This document shows, piece by piece, positions 52,950 through 63,296 of a stretch of DNA of 64,000 nt. The notes beneath the pieces are model-generated. The model did not search any database. It was not told where the DNA came from and saw nothing but the letters and a program-made list of their open reading frames with translations. The stretch spans positions 2,852,001-2,916,000 of the forward strand of contig SRKS01000003.1 of NCBI GenBank assembly GCA_004802645.1, given 5' to 3'. The DNA is from Amesomyces nigricolor. Lineage: Eukaryota; Ascomycota; Sordariomycetes; Sordariales; Chaetomiaceae. The position numbers were made by a program, and so were the translations under genes. Each line of letters starts with the position of its first letter. Positions within the stretch are counted from its first letter, which is position 1.

Positions 52950-54785
52950 TCAAGGGACGAAGCTCGAAATGTAACATAAATAATAAAAGAGGTCCGTCCG
53001 CGAAGTTTTACTCGCCTGGGACCTCCGATCTCCTAAATTCGCTGAGTATCTCAAGCAAGTCTCAGCTATCTCCCAGTCAAGTTCCTTAACCCGCTTCTCC
53101 AGCTCCTCAACCACCGTCCCCCCCCCCCCCCCCACTTCAACCCCTCATCCTCCTCTCCGACCCCCAAGCGCAAAACATCCAGCGGCAACCTCTTCTCAGC
53201 CCCCTCCTCATCCCAATCAACCAACGTCCCCTCCTCCTTCTCTTTCAACTTCCTCTCCACCAACTCCTCCATCCCCGCCACCTGCTCCGGCGTCAAGACC
53301 CCCAACCTCTCCCCCACAACCCCCCCATCCCCATCCCCACCCTTCCTCCCCCCCCAAAAAAAAACCTCCCATCCACACTCCTCCAGAATACCCTATCAAA
53401 CCCCTACGTCTTCCTCCCCGCATAACCCACAAAAACCTCCCCCGTCTCCCAGCTCCGCCTCATCCGTTCCGACAACCTCCCCTCCCCCTCCCCTTCCCCT
53501 TCCCCTTCCCCAGAAAGCAACCCCTTCTCCAGAAACTCCCTCTCCTTCCCCTCCAACACCCCCAAGAATGTCCTGAGCCGTGGTTCATACGTCTTAGCCC
53601 AATCGTCAAGCCCCGCGGGCCACTCCTCAGGCATGGTTAGTAAAAGCCACCAGGGGGGAGGATGTGAATTCGAGGGGGGCGGCGTAGGTGAATTTCCAGT
53701 CGATGATGCCGACTATGCGGTTTGGGGGGTTGAGGAGGATGTTGACGGGGCGGAGGTCGTCACACCAGAGGGTGAAGGGGTCACGGTCGGTTGAAGGGGG
53801 GTTGAGAAGACGGGTGTGGATTAGTTTACGGAAGAGCTGTCTGGGGGTTTGAGTTAGAAACTGCCTGAAAAAGAACAGGAAAACCCAAGCAAATGATGAG
53901 AAAGGAAGAAGAAAGAAGGAGCAAGGGGGAAGAAAAGAGACAGATGAAATTCTCAACTCACTGACCTAGCAATATACTTCTTCCGGCAGTCCTCTGCTGA
54001 TGTAACAGCCTGGTTGCGCTGGAAGGAGAGCTGTTGCAAGTGCATGTCGGCCAGGGCGCAAAAATATTCCGACGAGGTAGAGAATGTCTTGGTTGGAGCA
54101 GGCAGCTCAAAATGGGGCACTCCTCCTAGCTCTCCGAGCTAAGCAATATTGAATGTCAACGGGCGGGAGACGACATCGAACTCGCCGTCATCATCCTCCC
54201 CATCTGCCCTGCCAATACAACCGATCTTGGGAAAGGCGCACATAGACAGCTGGAGAATGATGTCTGCCACTTAGCTGTACATGTCTTTAACCAGATTCTC
54301 GTCGATGTTTGGGTCCAGGAACGGGCGTTCCCCTGGAGGCCTTCCTGGAGCCGCCAAGACGTCGGAAACGTCGCCTGAGTTTTCGATGTATTCCATGATG
54401 ATAAACGGACCGATCTTTCGGGGACTCTCGTCTGTCATATTGTAATGGAGGATGAAGGGGACTGGGATTGTTGTATGTTCCGCGATATATCGCATGAGCG
54501 ACACCTCGGCGTGAATTTTCTCCTCGGCGATACGGTAGTAGCCGGGTTGTGGGAAGCGTATGATGACGGATTTGCCATCGAAGTATTGGATGCGGTAGTA
54601 GTAGTTGAAGCCGCCTTTTTGTGGACGGTAAAACTTCATTGGGTTGCCGCCTTGCCGGTGTTTTGTGACGAATCTGGCGATCTCGTAGTAGAAATTTTCG
54701 CTGTACAGCTTCTCTTTTAAGCTCTCAAACAAAGCTTCACCACAGTCCCAGGCCTGTCGTCGTACAAATCATAAGAAGGCGCCAT
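52950..54785 (-). pseudogene. Broken aminoglycoside-phosphotransferase (APH)-like kinase gene
   Basis: Read on the minus strand. An N-lobe (KFYRPQKGGFNYYYRIQYFD; SVIIRFPQPGYYR; GPFIIMEYIE) and a catalytic loop (FTLWCDDLRPVNILL then IVGIIDWKFTYAAPLEF) clearly match the fungal APH-like family. A usable intron lies near 53965-53860 (GTGAGT...GACAG). The frame is broken repeatedly. A one-base shift occurs just after the ATG at 54785 (near 54759). In-frame stops occur at 54271-54273 (TAA where CAA is expected) and 54139-54141 (TAG for CAG). A shift occurs in a C/G run near 53655. A third stop lies at 53404-53406 (TAG for TGG), and further shifts occur at homopolymers near 53345 and the 16-base C/G run near 53117. 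Each stop is explained by a CpA-to-TpA change on one strand, the RIP-preferred context. Coding relics extend to about 52950; the true end is uncertain. Confidence 0.82.
53117..53133 (+). repeat. Poly-C tract (about 16)
   Basis: Long C homopolymer (poly-G on the pseudogene strand) inside the broken kinase-like gene. Its exact length is prone to sequencing error and to replication slippage. Confidence 0.8.
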
Positions 54786-55319
54786 TTTGTCAGGTTTAGT
54801 GAAATGTCTGAGTTGAAAAAAAAAGGAAAAAAAAAAAAGAAAAAAAAAAGAGACAATTGAGGGGCGTTTTGTTGAGGCTCGACATCAAGGCGTTGGTTCT
54901 GGGGAGGGACACAACCCCTGAACATTCAATGGGGCGAGTTCCCGAAGACACCGGGTATCGCATGAACGTAGCAGAGTGAGGTGGTAGGTTGTGTTTCTAC
55001 CACATGACTACCCTTGAGTGTGTTGGACACTATTAGTAGTAACAGTTAAGACATGGCCCCTTTCTCAGGGGCTGGGATGGTTGCTGTGATATCAGAATGG
55101 TCACTTTTCGGGTCAGGTTTGGAGTTATGACATGATCTCTTCGAGACAACAGAAGACAACACAAGCAAGCAGAGCCCAACTACAAGATGCGAAAAAAAAT
55201 AAAAAATAAAAAATAAAATAAATCAATCTGTCTTGTTGATGCCGCATGCCTCGAACTCAGTGCAACCTTTCTTGAGAGAACTTAAAAAAATAGCCAAAAT
55301 CCAGAAGCACGACATCTGT
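54786..55319. other. Intergenic region with A-rich tracts
   Basis: Contains A-rich stretches at 54818-54850 and an AAAAAAT-type repeat at 55191-55222. No gene. Confidence 0.6.
55191..55222 (+). repeat. A-rich simple repeat (AAAAAAT-type)
   Basis: Imperfect tandem A(n)T units about 100 bases past the stop of the 3CxxC gene (minus strand). A simple low-complexity tract. Confidence 0.75.
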
Positions 55320-55997
55320 TCATCTCCCGCCTTCAAACCCACGCCGACAGACCCCCCGCCTACAGCCCTCACACAGCTCTTCCTCATGCGGCGGCCCTCG
55401 GTGCTTATTATACGGTGGCCTTTCGACGGAAATGCCCGCCCACTTCTTCAGCCGGTACGCGATCCTCTCGACGTACGAGTTCTCGTCAAGCCGCAGAGTA
55501 CCCAGAGTGTTGCATGCCTTGCAGCGCTGCTTGTAAACGTTGGCGTTGTAACCGTTATTTGGAAAGCGTCGGATCTGGATGGCGATCATCTTGCTGCCCC
55601 AGCCGGTCTTCGAACAGGCTGGGTTGTGGCAGTTGAACCGGCCCATGATGTTGGTCAAGTACTGGTCGATAGCTTCGCTGTCGCCCCCAGTACTGTTGAA
55701 TCGCCACTCGGGGAAGATGGGTTCATCAGTGAGTGCGTTGTTGACGTCTTCGTGAAGGGCTGGGAACATGACAGCGGTCGTGTCTTGGTGAGTCTGCCGC
55801 TTGGGTTTGTACGGCTTCTTGGCCCACAGCATTTTGAGAAGATGATGATTTGAGGGTGATCTGAGGGGTAGAAAGTTGGGCGCAATTCTGCTTGAAAGAG
55901 TGGCCACGGTTGCTTGGACAAGAGATTCAAAGAGTCGGGCAGGAGGGGTATTAACCACAATCCGCCGAAGCCGTTTGCTCTCGGGGGACAACGGCAT
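55320..55997 (-). CDS. 3CxxC-type zinc-finger protein
   Basis: Single exon; 225 residues from the ATG at 55997, or 170 from an in-frame ATG at 55832 (MLWAKKPYKPKRQ), where family similarity begins, so the shorter form is likely. The zf-3CxxC pattern is complete. FPALHEDVNNAL starts it. FNCHNPACSKTGW carries the first Cys set; MIAIQIRRF and YNANVYKQRCKACNTLG the second; LDENSYVERIAYRLKKWAG follows; and PPHEEELCEGCRRGVC the third. Related domains occur in animal receptor-transporting proteins and in many uncharacterised fungal proteins; a zinc-stabilised fold is expected. Function unknown. Its antisense frame (55233-55853) is a shadow. Confidence 0.92.
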   Translation of the reverse strand: MPLSPESKRLRRIVVNTPPARLFESLVQATVATLSSRIAPNFLPLRSPSNHHLLKMLWAKKPYKPKRQTHQDTTAVMFPALHEDVNNALTDEPIFPEWRFNSTGGDSEAIDQYLTNIMGRFNCHNPACSKTGWGSKMIAIQIRRFPNNGYNANVYKQRCKACNTLGTLRLDENSYVERIAYRLKKWAGISVERPPYNKHRGPPHEEELCEGCRRGVCRRGFEGGR

Positions 55998-57548
55998 GAT
56001 GCATCATGTCGACCAGAAGTCATCCCCTATGTGTACCACTGACAACCACAGCAAACGGCGACACCGACTAATCAGGGGTTGAAGGCATGCATCACCACGG
56101 CATTATTATCCAATCGAAAGGCATGGAATACTGCATCGTCGGCCTCAGTGCATAGTGCCAGCTTGTCTTTTCCAACCCGGTGATGCCAATCTCACACACC
56201 TCAAAAAGCTTTTGGGGAGTACCTGGAGCGGGTAAACATTCCCGTTCACCACTTGACAGCTGTCCATTGCCAAGAGGCAAGAAGGGTAGCCGCTAGCATC
56301 AAGAAAAGTGTAGGAAATACCAGGTATCGCGATACATTGGAAACACAGAGCAAATACCCTCTTCTCTTAGAGGGACGTGCAAAATTGGTGGTTCAGGTGG
56401 ATCATATTCATCTTCTTCAAGAGGGGAAAAATGAGGGGGTGCGGGCGTTGCAGCTGAAGCAGCCGTCCCCGAGGCCATAGGCCACGTGACTACATCCCCG
56501 GGAATAAACGTCGTCCTGCCCGGACTGGACTCTGGCGTAGATATTCCAACAAAAAGGCAAAGAAAGAAGAGAGATGAGACGGAAGAGAGGAGAAAGAAGA
56601 AAGAACAAAAAGAACAAAAAAGTCATAGAAGGGGAAAGGAAAAGGGGAAATGCCAGTGAATCTCTGATAGGAGATATGCAAACAACATTATAATAACAGT
56701 CACTAAGTCTTCCTTGTTTCTACTATACCCCGAAAAACTTGATGAGCTATCTGAGTATAATTGAAACTGCCCGAAATGTTTAATATCACTCTGCAACTCC
56801 GAACCCTTGACTTCAGAAAGCTCTCCTAGATTCATGCAGCAGGTTTAATACAGCTGCTCTCAAGCTGAAGCACACTCGTGCTGCAACCCAAACAACTTCA
56901 TGGGACACATAAGCAAGGTGGTAACTGGGGATCATGAGTGTGATCATGACGAATGTTTCCCTGAGGCAGTGTAACATCCAAGAGCTCCGCGAAGAGCCTT
57001 CCGAAGTGAGATTGACAATCCCAGACTTCTCGTCATCAATCATTTTTCTTTTGTAAAGAGCAATTTTCCCTTCTTGTCATGGGTTCTTCAGCTCTCTGCC
57101 TTTCTCTTTTAATTACCATTTGTTTGACTCAAAACACCAGGGAAGTCACCAGTCAGGACAGATATTAACACCATCACATACCAGAAAAGACCCGAAAACC
57201 GTCTAGCAGTTTGTATCAACATCTCCTCATTACTTCATCGCGCACACAAGATGCTCTACCACACACAGGTATCCCAAAAGGCACCATGTAACAATATACA
57301 GACTTCAAACAACAAGCGCTCTCCAGCCCCTCATACCCCACTTCCAACTTGATAACAAACCAAAATTACGATAATTTTACCCGCTCAAAGCAACCCCCCA
57401 ACGCCAGCCAATTTCCCTCCTTGTTCCACACCCTCCATTGAAACCCCCCAAGAAGGTAAATCATTCAACGCCGCGCAAAGCACCTCGGAACCTTATCCCC
57501 CTTCCTTCATTACACCTCATCTCTTGACCGAAATGAAGTGTCAGCTCC
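55998..57548. other. Intergenic region, AT-richer, no supported gene
   Basis: About 1.5 kb with only short frames. The stretch 56560-56640 is purine-rich (GA/AAG). 57000-57545 probably holds the 3' UTR of the membrane-protein gene. No RNA gene recognised. Confidence 0.5.
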
Positions 57549-59144
57549 TCACATCCACATCAAATTCCGACTCGGCCTCCGATTCTGCTGCCAGAGCGGC
57601 CTAGACCCTGGCGCAGTCCCTCCCCCCGCCCCATCCCCCTCCCCCCCTTCTTCCACCCACCCTTCCTGCCATTGATGATTCCGATCAAGCCCATGCTCAT
57701 CATATAACGCCTCCTCCTCCTCCTCCCCAATCCTCCCCAGCGCGGCATTGAACCCCTGCGAGAAGTCATCAATCTCCCTCGTCAGCGGTACCTGGTCCGA
57801 GTCGTAGCCGCGCTCGCCCTCATGGTGGTGCATCACACCGGGACCCATCGCGAGATCTGCGCCGCCGGGGTAGGCGGTGGGGTACTGGTTTTGGAATTGG
57901 GCGGGGGGGTAGGTGTTGCTGTCGGTGGTGGCGGCGGCGGTGCTGCTGATGTCATTGGAACTGGCCGAGGCGGAGGAGATGAGGCCGCCGTTTGAGACGG
58001 AGGCGCCGCCGCCGTAGGCCATGGAGTGGGCGTCGTTGTCGAGGGGGGAGACTTCGTGTTGGCTGGAGATTGGCGGGGCGGCGGCGATGGGGGTGAGGAG
58101 CGAGCCGCGGTTGGCGGTCATGGCCATGGGGGGTTGGTTGAGGACGCTGCCGGCGGGCCCGGTCTCGAAGGCGTCGCTGTCCTGGGGGAGGGCTACAAAG
58201 CCGGTGCCGCCGCTGGGTGTGGGGGGGCTGATAACCATGCCGCGCACGCCGCCGGGGCCGGGACCTTGGCGCACGTTGGCGTTGCGCCGCCGGATGAGGA
58301 AGAAGGCAAGGGCGGCCAAGGCGACGAGCACGGCAAGACCGCCGATGGTGCCGCCTACTATGGCGCCCGTTTTGTAGGTGGAGTCGGTTGCGGCGGAGGC
58401 GGTGGACGTGGTGGTTGCCGCTGGGTTGGCCTCCGTTGTTGAGCTTGAGGAGGTTGAAGAGGAGAGGGCCGATGATGATGAAGAGGAGGATGTCCTGGTA
58501 GACCTAGAGGTTGTGGATTTGCCCGTGATAGTCCCTAGGGTTGTCGGCTCTGTCAGGGTAGAGATCCCTTGGGTGTAAGACACGCTGACAACGGGATGTG
58601 TCAGGGCAGTAATCCCGCTGGCTGTTATCCTGACGGTTGCCGCCAAGTCGGTCGCCGTCCCGCAGCCGAACTGAGAGAAGCCGCCGTCAAAGACGTTCCT
58701 GTAGCACACGTTGGCGCCGGTGCAGCTGAAGACGTAAGGGTTGACCTCGGTCTGGGGCCCGCTGTTCGCATCCACGCATCCCGTGAAGACACCGTCTGTG
58801 CAACTGGGCGCCCCGTTCGGGCAGCAGCCGACGACATTGTGCTGCGTGTCTAGCACGCAATGAGACCCCGCGCCGCATGTTGCAGGGAGGGCCTCATCGC
58901 CGCCAATGTAGCCGCAAATGGTGTTTTCGGCCTGGCGGCGGAGAGCAAACGGGTCTCGCGGGGCGGGGGTCGGACGAGGTGGCCATGAGACGACATCGAG
59001 GGCGCGGTAAGGGATCGTTATTTTTGGGGCGGGTGTTTGGCTGGGAATCTGTTGCAGGACATGGCCGTTTGTACACTCGAGGAGAGCTGCCAGAAGAAGG
59101 AGCGCAGTTGGCCGGGGGAGGCGGTCGAAGACGCCGTCCCTCAT
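57549..59144 (-). CDS. Single-pass membrane protein with Cys-rich ectodomain, wall-sensor-like
   Basis: 531 residues in one exon from the first ATG at 59144; the open frame extends to 59402 but begins with TTG. Layout: signal sequence (PRPTALLLLAALLECTNG, residues 11-27); a Cys-rich ectodomain at about residues 75-165 (ICGYIGGDEALPATCGAGSH, NVVGCCPNGAPSCTDGVFTG and ANVCYRNVFDGGFSQFGC); a Ser/Thr-rich, probably O-mannosylated stalk (residues 205-255); one membrane helix at 259-285 (AIVGGTIGGLAVLVALAALA) stopped by RRR; and a 245-residue disordered cytosolic tail ending in an acidic stretch (GEEEEEALYDEHG). The architecture recalls fungal cell-wall stress sensors (Mid2/Wsc-like), but it is not a WSC domain. 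Function is inferred from layout only. Confidence 0.85.
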   Translation of the reverse strand: MRDGVFDRLPRPTALLLLAALLECTNGHVLQQIPSQTPAPKITIPYRALDVVSWPPRPTPAPRDPFALRRQAENTICGYIGGDEALPATCGAGSHCVLDTQHNVVGCCPNGAPSCTDGVFTGCVDANSGPQTEVNPYVFSCTGANVCYRNVFDGGFSQFGCGTATDLAATVRITASGITALTHPVVSVSYTQGISTLTEPTTLGTITGKSTTSRSTRTSSSSSSSALSSSTSSSSTTEANPAATTTSTASAATDSTYKTGAIVGGTIGGLAVLVALAALAFFLIRRRNANVRQGPGPGGVRGMVISPPTPSGGTGFVALPQDSDAFETGPAGSVLNQPPMAMTANRGSLLTPIAAAPPISSQHEVSPLDNDAHSMAYGGGASVSNGGLISSASASSNDISSTAAATTDSNTYPPAQFQNQYPTAYPGGADLAMGPGVMHHHEGERGYDSDQVPLTREIDDFSQGFNAALGRIGEEEEEALYDEHGLDRNHQWQEGWVEEGGEGDGAGGGTAPGSRPLWQQNRRPSRNLMWM

Positions 59145-61096
59145 CGTCGCTGTTCGGGTGTGGTCGCGTCCCCAATTCGAGGCAGTTCCCAAGCTCTCTT
59201 CAGTGTCGGACACGTGCCCGAGACACTCTGCGGCGGCAATCGCCTGGAGGCCGTCGGATGCCAAAACAGACCAAGGGAGAAGAAGCCCACACGAAAAGAA
59301 CGAATTCCACAGCCGCGATGAAAGATCAAACGAGTCGAAGTTGAAGCGAGGAAGAGCGCAAAAAGCGAGAGACGAGACAAAAACAGCAGTGGCGGGGGTC
59401 AACTGCAGGTAAAAGAAGTCGAAAGATGCCGGGCTCTGCAGTTGCGACTAGGACCCTTGTTGCATGCAGGGATGGACGCTGCCGGAGATCCAGGTCAAGG
59501 TTCATCGGGTCCACCCAGTTTGACAGGCACGGGCACAGGCAACCGCCGGCACCTCATTCATCGACGGCCACCTTTCACAAGGCGATGAGCCATCTGTGGG
59601 CAAAAGGGAAATGCGATACTAGAGATGGGAAGAACCGCATGGGGAAAGCAGAACGGGCCGCCAGCCTTGTTTGTCAGATGATGACGGCTGCAAGAAGGCA
59701 GCATCCCAGCTGATGCTGTGTGCTGCGGGCAGTGGGCTGCGTGTTGCTGCTGGTTCGGGCCCAGCCGCAGAATCCTCCCGCGCTGCCATGGAACTCTGCC
59801 GATCACACCATCACTGCCTCTTCCTCAGCTGGGATCTGATGGACGAACATCATCAAGTGACCCAGCCTCTCTTTGAGAAGTGATTGATGTGCGGACCAGA
59901 AACTGGGAGTTGAGGGCATGAGTCGCATTGAAACACGGGTGACGGGGCGGCGACTGGTGTCCGGGACGTTTCACTACTTTGCGACCACCGCAGCGCCTTT
60001 CGGGAAATCTCTTCTCGTCAACTCGATCAACCCCCGGAAGTTCAGCCTTGTGTCTAGCGGCCTGGACGTACCGGACGGGGCGCAATGTCCGGATCTTCGA
60101 TGCCCGTTGGAACTGATTGGCCCATCCGGGTTGCGAACTTAACGAGAGCCGGATGCGGCGAGGTGTGTCTTCGGTGCATATCTGGTGAGATACATCCTGG
60201 TAATGCCGCGTCGAAGTCCATTGTTGCCAGAGTTCCATCTCGCGCTTGCTGGGTCGTGTTCTTCTTCGGGGATGGAGGTGTCGTCGCTTTTTTTAGCATG
60301 AAGTGATTTTCTTTGAACTTGACGTGGCGGTGTCCCACTGCCAGCCGCAACGGCCAATGATTTCAAGCCGAGATGTGGAGATTGGGGATGCTGGTCCACA
60401 TGGATGCAAATCCGGGGACAATCAATCCGTGGCTGCCTGCTTTTCGACCTCTGTGGATTTCGAGATCGTCGACCACACTACAACCCGCATGAGCACGAAG
60501 GATTTGTGATTCTCTCTGAAGATTCCTGCCAAAACCGAGATTTGGAAGTTTAGAAGCAGTGCTCTTGGCATCAGGGACATCTCATTTGCCCATCGACTGA
60601 TAAAGTTCCAACGCCAACCAGCCTTGTCAGCTTACTGTGGACACAGCATGCAGCGCTCGCGTGCTTCTTGGATCCTCGAGGGACGGGAAAGGTTCCGGAC
60701 AGCTCCTTGGCATTTTGAGCCTTCAAACACCAGGGAAATGTGGGCAAAACAAGACACCTGGGATCAAAGACCGAGTGCCATGGACTGTCGAGTTAACCGC
60801 CGACTGCTGTGCCGAGATGGTGGGTGGTATTAAGCGCATTAAGCGCCAAACCAAGAACGTCGAACGTCACTGGTTCCTTTGTCCCTGTCTTGGCATTGAA
60901 GAAACATTGACCTTTTCCAGAGTTCGAACAAAAGCCACTGCAAGAGGAGACAAATTTGATCAAATTCTCGCAGTACACGGCGCAACCGATCGCAAACACA
61001 CTGACATCCACAAAGACAAAACAAACCCCTCCTCCGCCCCTCCAACTACCCCCCAGCAAACCACACGCCATTCCCAACCCCCTTCGCAGTCCAAAC
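59145..61096. other. Intergenic region, no supported gene
   Basis: About 2 kb between the membrane-protein gene (promoter side) and the mannanase 3' end. Open frames overlap on both strands, are short, and show no domain, signal peptide or splice chain I can support. Confidence 0.5.
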
Positions 61097-62336
61097 TCAA
61101 GACGAAGCATTCACCTGCTCAACATGCTCCGTAACCAAGCACTGCGCAAGTTCCGACCCATAAAACACCGTGTTCCCATCGTTGTGAGTCGGACCAGAGC
61201 TGAAGGTCTCGCCCCACTGCCAGAACAGGTCGCCGGCCATGCCCTCGCTGGCCAGGGCGAGCGAGGCCTGCTGCCACGGCTTTTGGAGGTCACAGTTTCC
61301 GTTGTAGCCGTCTGGGAGGGGACGGAGGTTGTCAGCGGGCTGCTCACGTGGGCACACAGGGGAGAAGGTTGGGTGGCTTACACTCCTCGAGAAGGCAGGG
61401 TTTGCCGGCAGCCTTGCAGGCCGCTGCGTGGTGCTTGATCCAGTCTGGGCCAAAGGTGTGGGGGACGCCCCCTTTCGGTTGCACAATTCGTCAGTATCAA
61501 GATTGGACTAGTAAGAGAAACCTGGATATGGACTCACAGCTGTCGGGATACATATGGATCGTCCCAAAGTCCAAGTCTTTAATCCCCAGGTTCTTCACAA
61601 AGTCGACGCCCTCGCTGTACCCATACGGATACGTCGCGTCATCAGGCAAACCAAATCCCTCGTCACCGAGGGTAATCATGTGGCTCGAATCCAAGCTGCG
61701 GATATACGCCGAGATCTCAGTCGCCCACTGGTAAATGACATCGGTGCTGCAGCCCTTGCAGCGGGGCTCGTTGGCCAGCTCCCAAGCAAAGACCGCCGAC
61801 GAGCTGGCATAGCGGGTGACCACAGCCTCCACATACTTCTTGTACTGCTCCTGCGCGGCCGCGTTGGTGAACCAGCTCTCCCTGGTCCCCCCAAAGGCCG
61901 CAACATAAGCGTTCATGCCGCCGTAGTCATCCCAGTAGTTGACAAGCGGGATGATCAGCTTCACGCCGCGCTGCTCGGCCGACTTGACGACGGCGTCGAG
62001 GCGCTGCAGGCCGTCGGCGCCCGTGTTGATCTGCGAGCCGGAGGCGGACAGGAGCTGGAACCAGACCTTGCCGTCGGTGGGCGTGGCGTTGACGTCGGAG
62101 AAGCCCCACACGCGCAGGATCTTGAGCCCCGAGGACGAGATGTGGTCCAGGGTCTGGTCGACGTCCGCGTCGTTGGTCAGGAAGCTGATCCAGTACGAGT
62201 TGGTGCCCGCGAAGTAACCTGTTTTGCCGTCGATGGTGAAGCGCGTGCCGCTGGTTGAGGCAGAGGCTGATCGAGCGGCGGGGAGGGCCTGGGCGGCTGA
62301 GAGCAGGCCGAGCGCGGTGGTGAAGATGGCTTTCAT
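61097..62336 (-). CDS. Secreted endo-1,4-beta-mannanase (GH5_7)
   Basis: Hydrolyses beta-1,4-mannan in plant cell walls. Exons on the minus strand are 62336-61538, 61471-61382 and 61311-61097 (GTGAGT and GTAAGC donors; TACTGACG branch point in intron 1), giving 367 residues. A signal peptide (MKAIFTTALGLLSAAQALPA) leads into a single GH5 subfamily 7 domain. Characteristic segments: FTIDGKTGYFAGTNSYWISF, LKILRVWGFSDVN, LIIPLVNYWDDYGGMNAYV, and FAWELANEPRCKGC with acid/base Glu190. Then come LGDEGFG, TIHMYPDSWG and KPCLLEEYG with the likely nucleophile Glu296. Splicing restores the DSWG and EEYG junctions. No carbohydrate-binding module or linker is present, so this is the CBM-free form. Confidence 0.96.
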
Positions 62337-63296
62337 TGTGATAGTGGAGGCGTTGTTCTGAGGATGTGTTGATCTGAAAATGTTCGTTGATGCTCCTTTG
62401 ATGTTGCCGTTGAAGACGAGCAGTCCCCTTAAGTACTCGATCCTCTTCCCCCAAACTCCCATGCTACCCCATTGCTACCCCGCGATCGAGGACCCGAAGT
62501 GCCATCAGGTCAACTCCCAAGAACACGGAGTTCGAGCAGCCGCCATCACAACTTGGTGGTGATCTGCGGTACGAGAAGTTGAGGATGGAAGCTTGCCTGC
62601 CTCTGATATATCAATCCGTTTTGAAGCTCGGAGGCAGGGTGCCGGGTTTCCCCTTTTGGATACTGTGCAACATCGTAACTCGAATTACATAAGAGAAGTA
62701 CTAGAAAATCGAACGAAACCCGGTTTGAGAAGGGAATGATCTACATAAGCGTTAAAGCGGACTTTGAGCGTTACAACATTGGGCAGTGAGGCGGCTCCAG
62801 GTGACATGAGGCTCATCGTGATGCCTTTCGTGGACCTGGAGCTTTGAGTTGAGCGCTCTGAGAGGTTCGTCTTGAGTTCCACAGAAACACCAGATTGACC
62901 AATCCGACCAATGCCCTGAGAACTTGGCTGTTCAGCTGATCTGAATGCACGTGGCAAAATGAGCGCTGCGGACGGCGGTGCAATGCAGGGTGCGATGTTG
63001 GTAAGAGTTGAAAGTTGAAACAACCAAAATGAGGCATGAGACGTCAGTGGCTCACCACTATGGAGTGGAGCTGTGGGTCCATCCCGGCTCGACCATCCCA
63101 GACAGGTTTGGTGGACACCCCTTGACAGGGGTCCTTGATCGCGACTGCCCACGCAAGACTCCATCAAGATCGTCGTCCACCTCGGGACAGTTCCTTCCCC
63201 TCTTTGTCGGAGTGAGACCCTCCTTCTTTTGTTCCTCAGGTTCACGAAATCAAGCAGCTGATTTTAGCATCGTGGCAGAGTCACCTGAGAATTGAG
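62337..63296. promoter_or_regulatory. Divergent promoter region, mannanase and unknown gene
   Basis: Start codons at 62336 (minus) and 63297 (plus) face outward. A GCGGGG on the minus strand near 62477-62482 fits the CreA consensus SYGGRG, which would suit a catabolite-repressed mannanase, but single matches are expected by chance. No gene is supported. Confidence 0.35.

Noticed and set aside
61554..62258. 234-codon plus-strand frame
   Set aside because: Antisense to the GH5 mannanase first exon.
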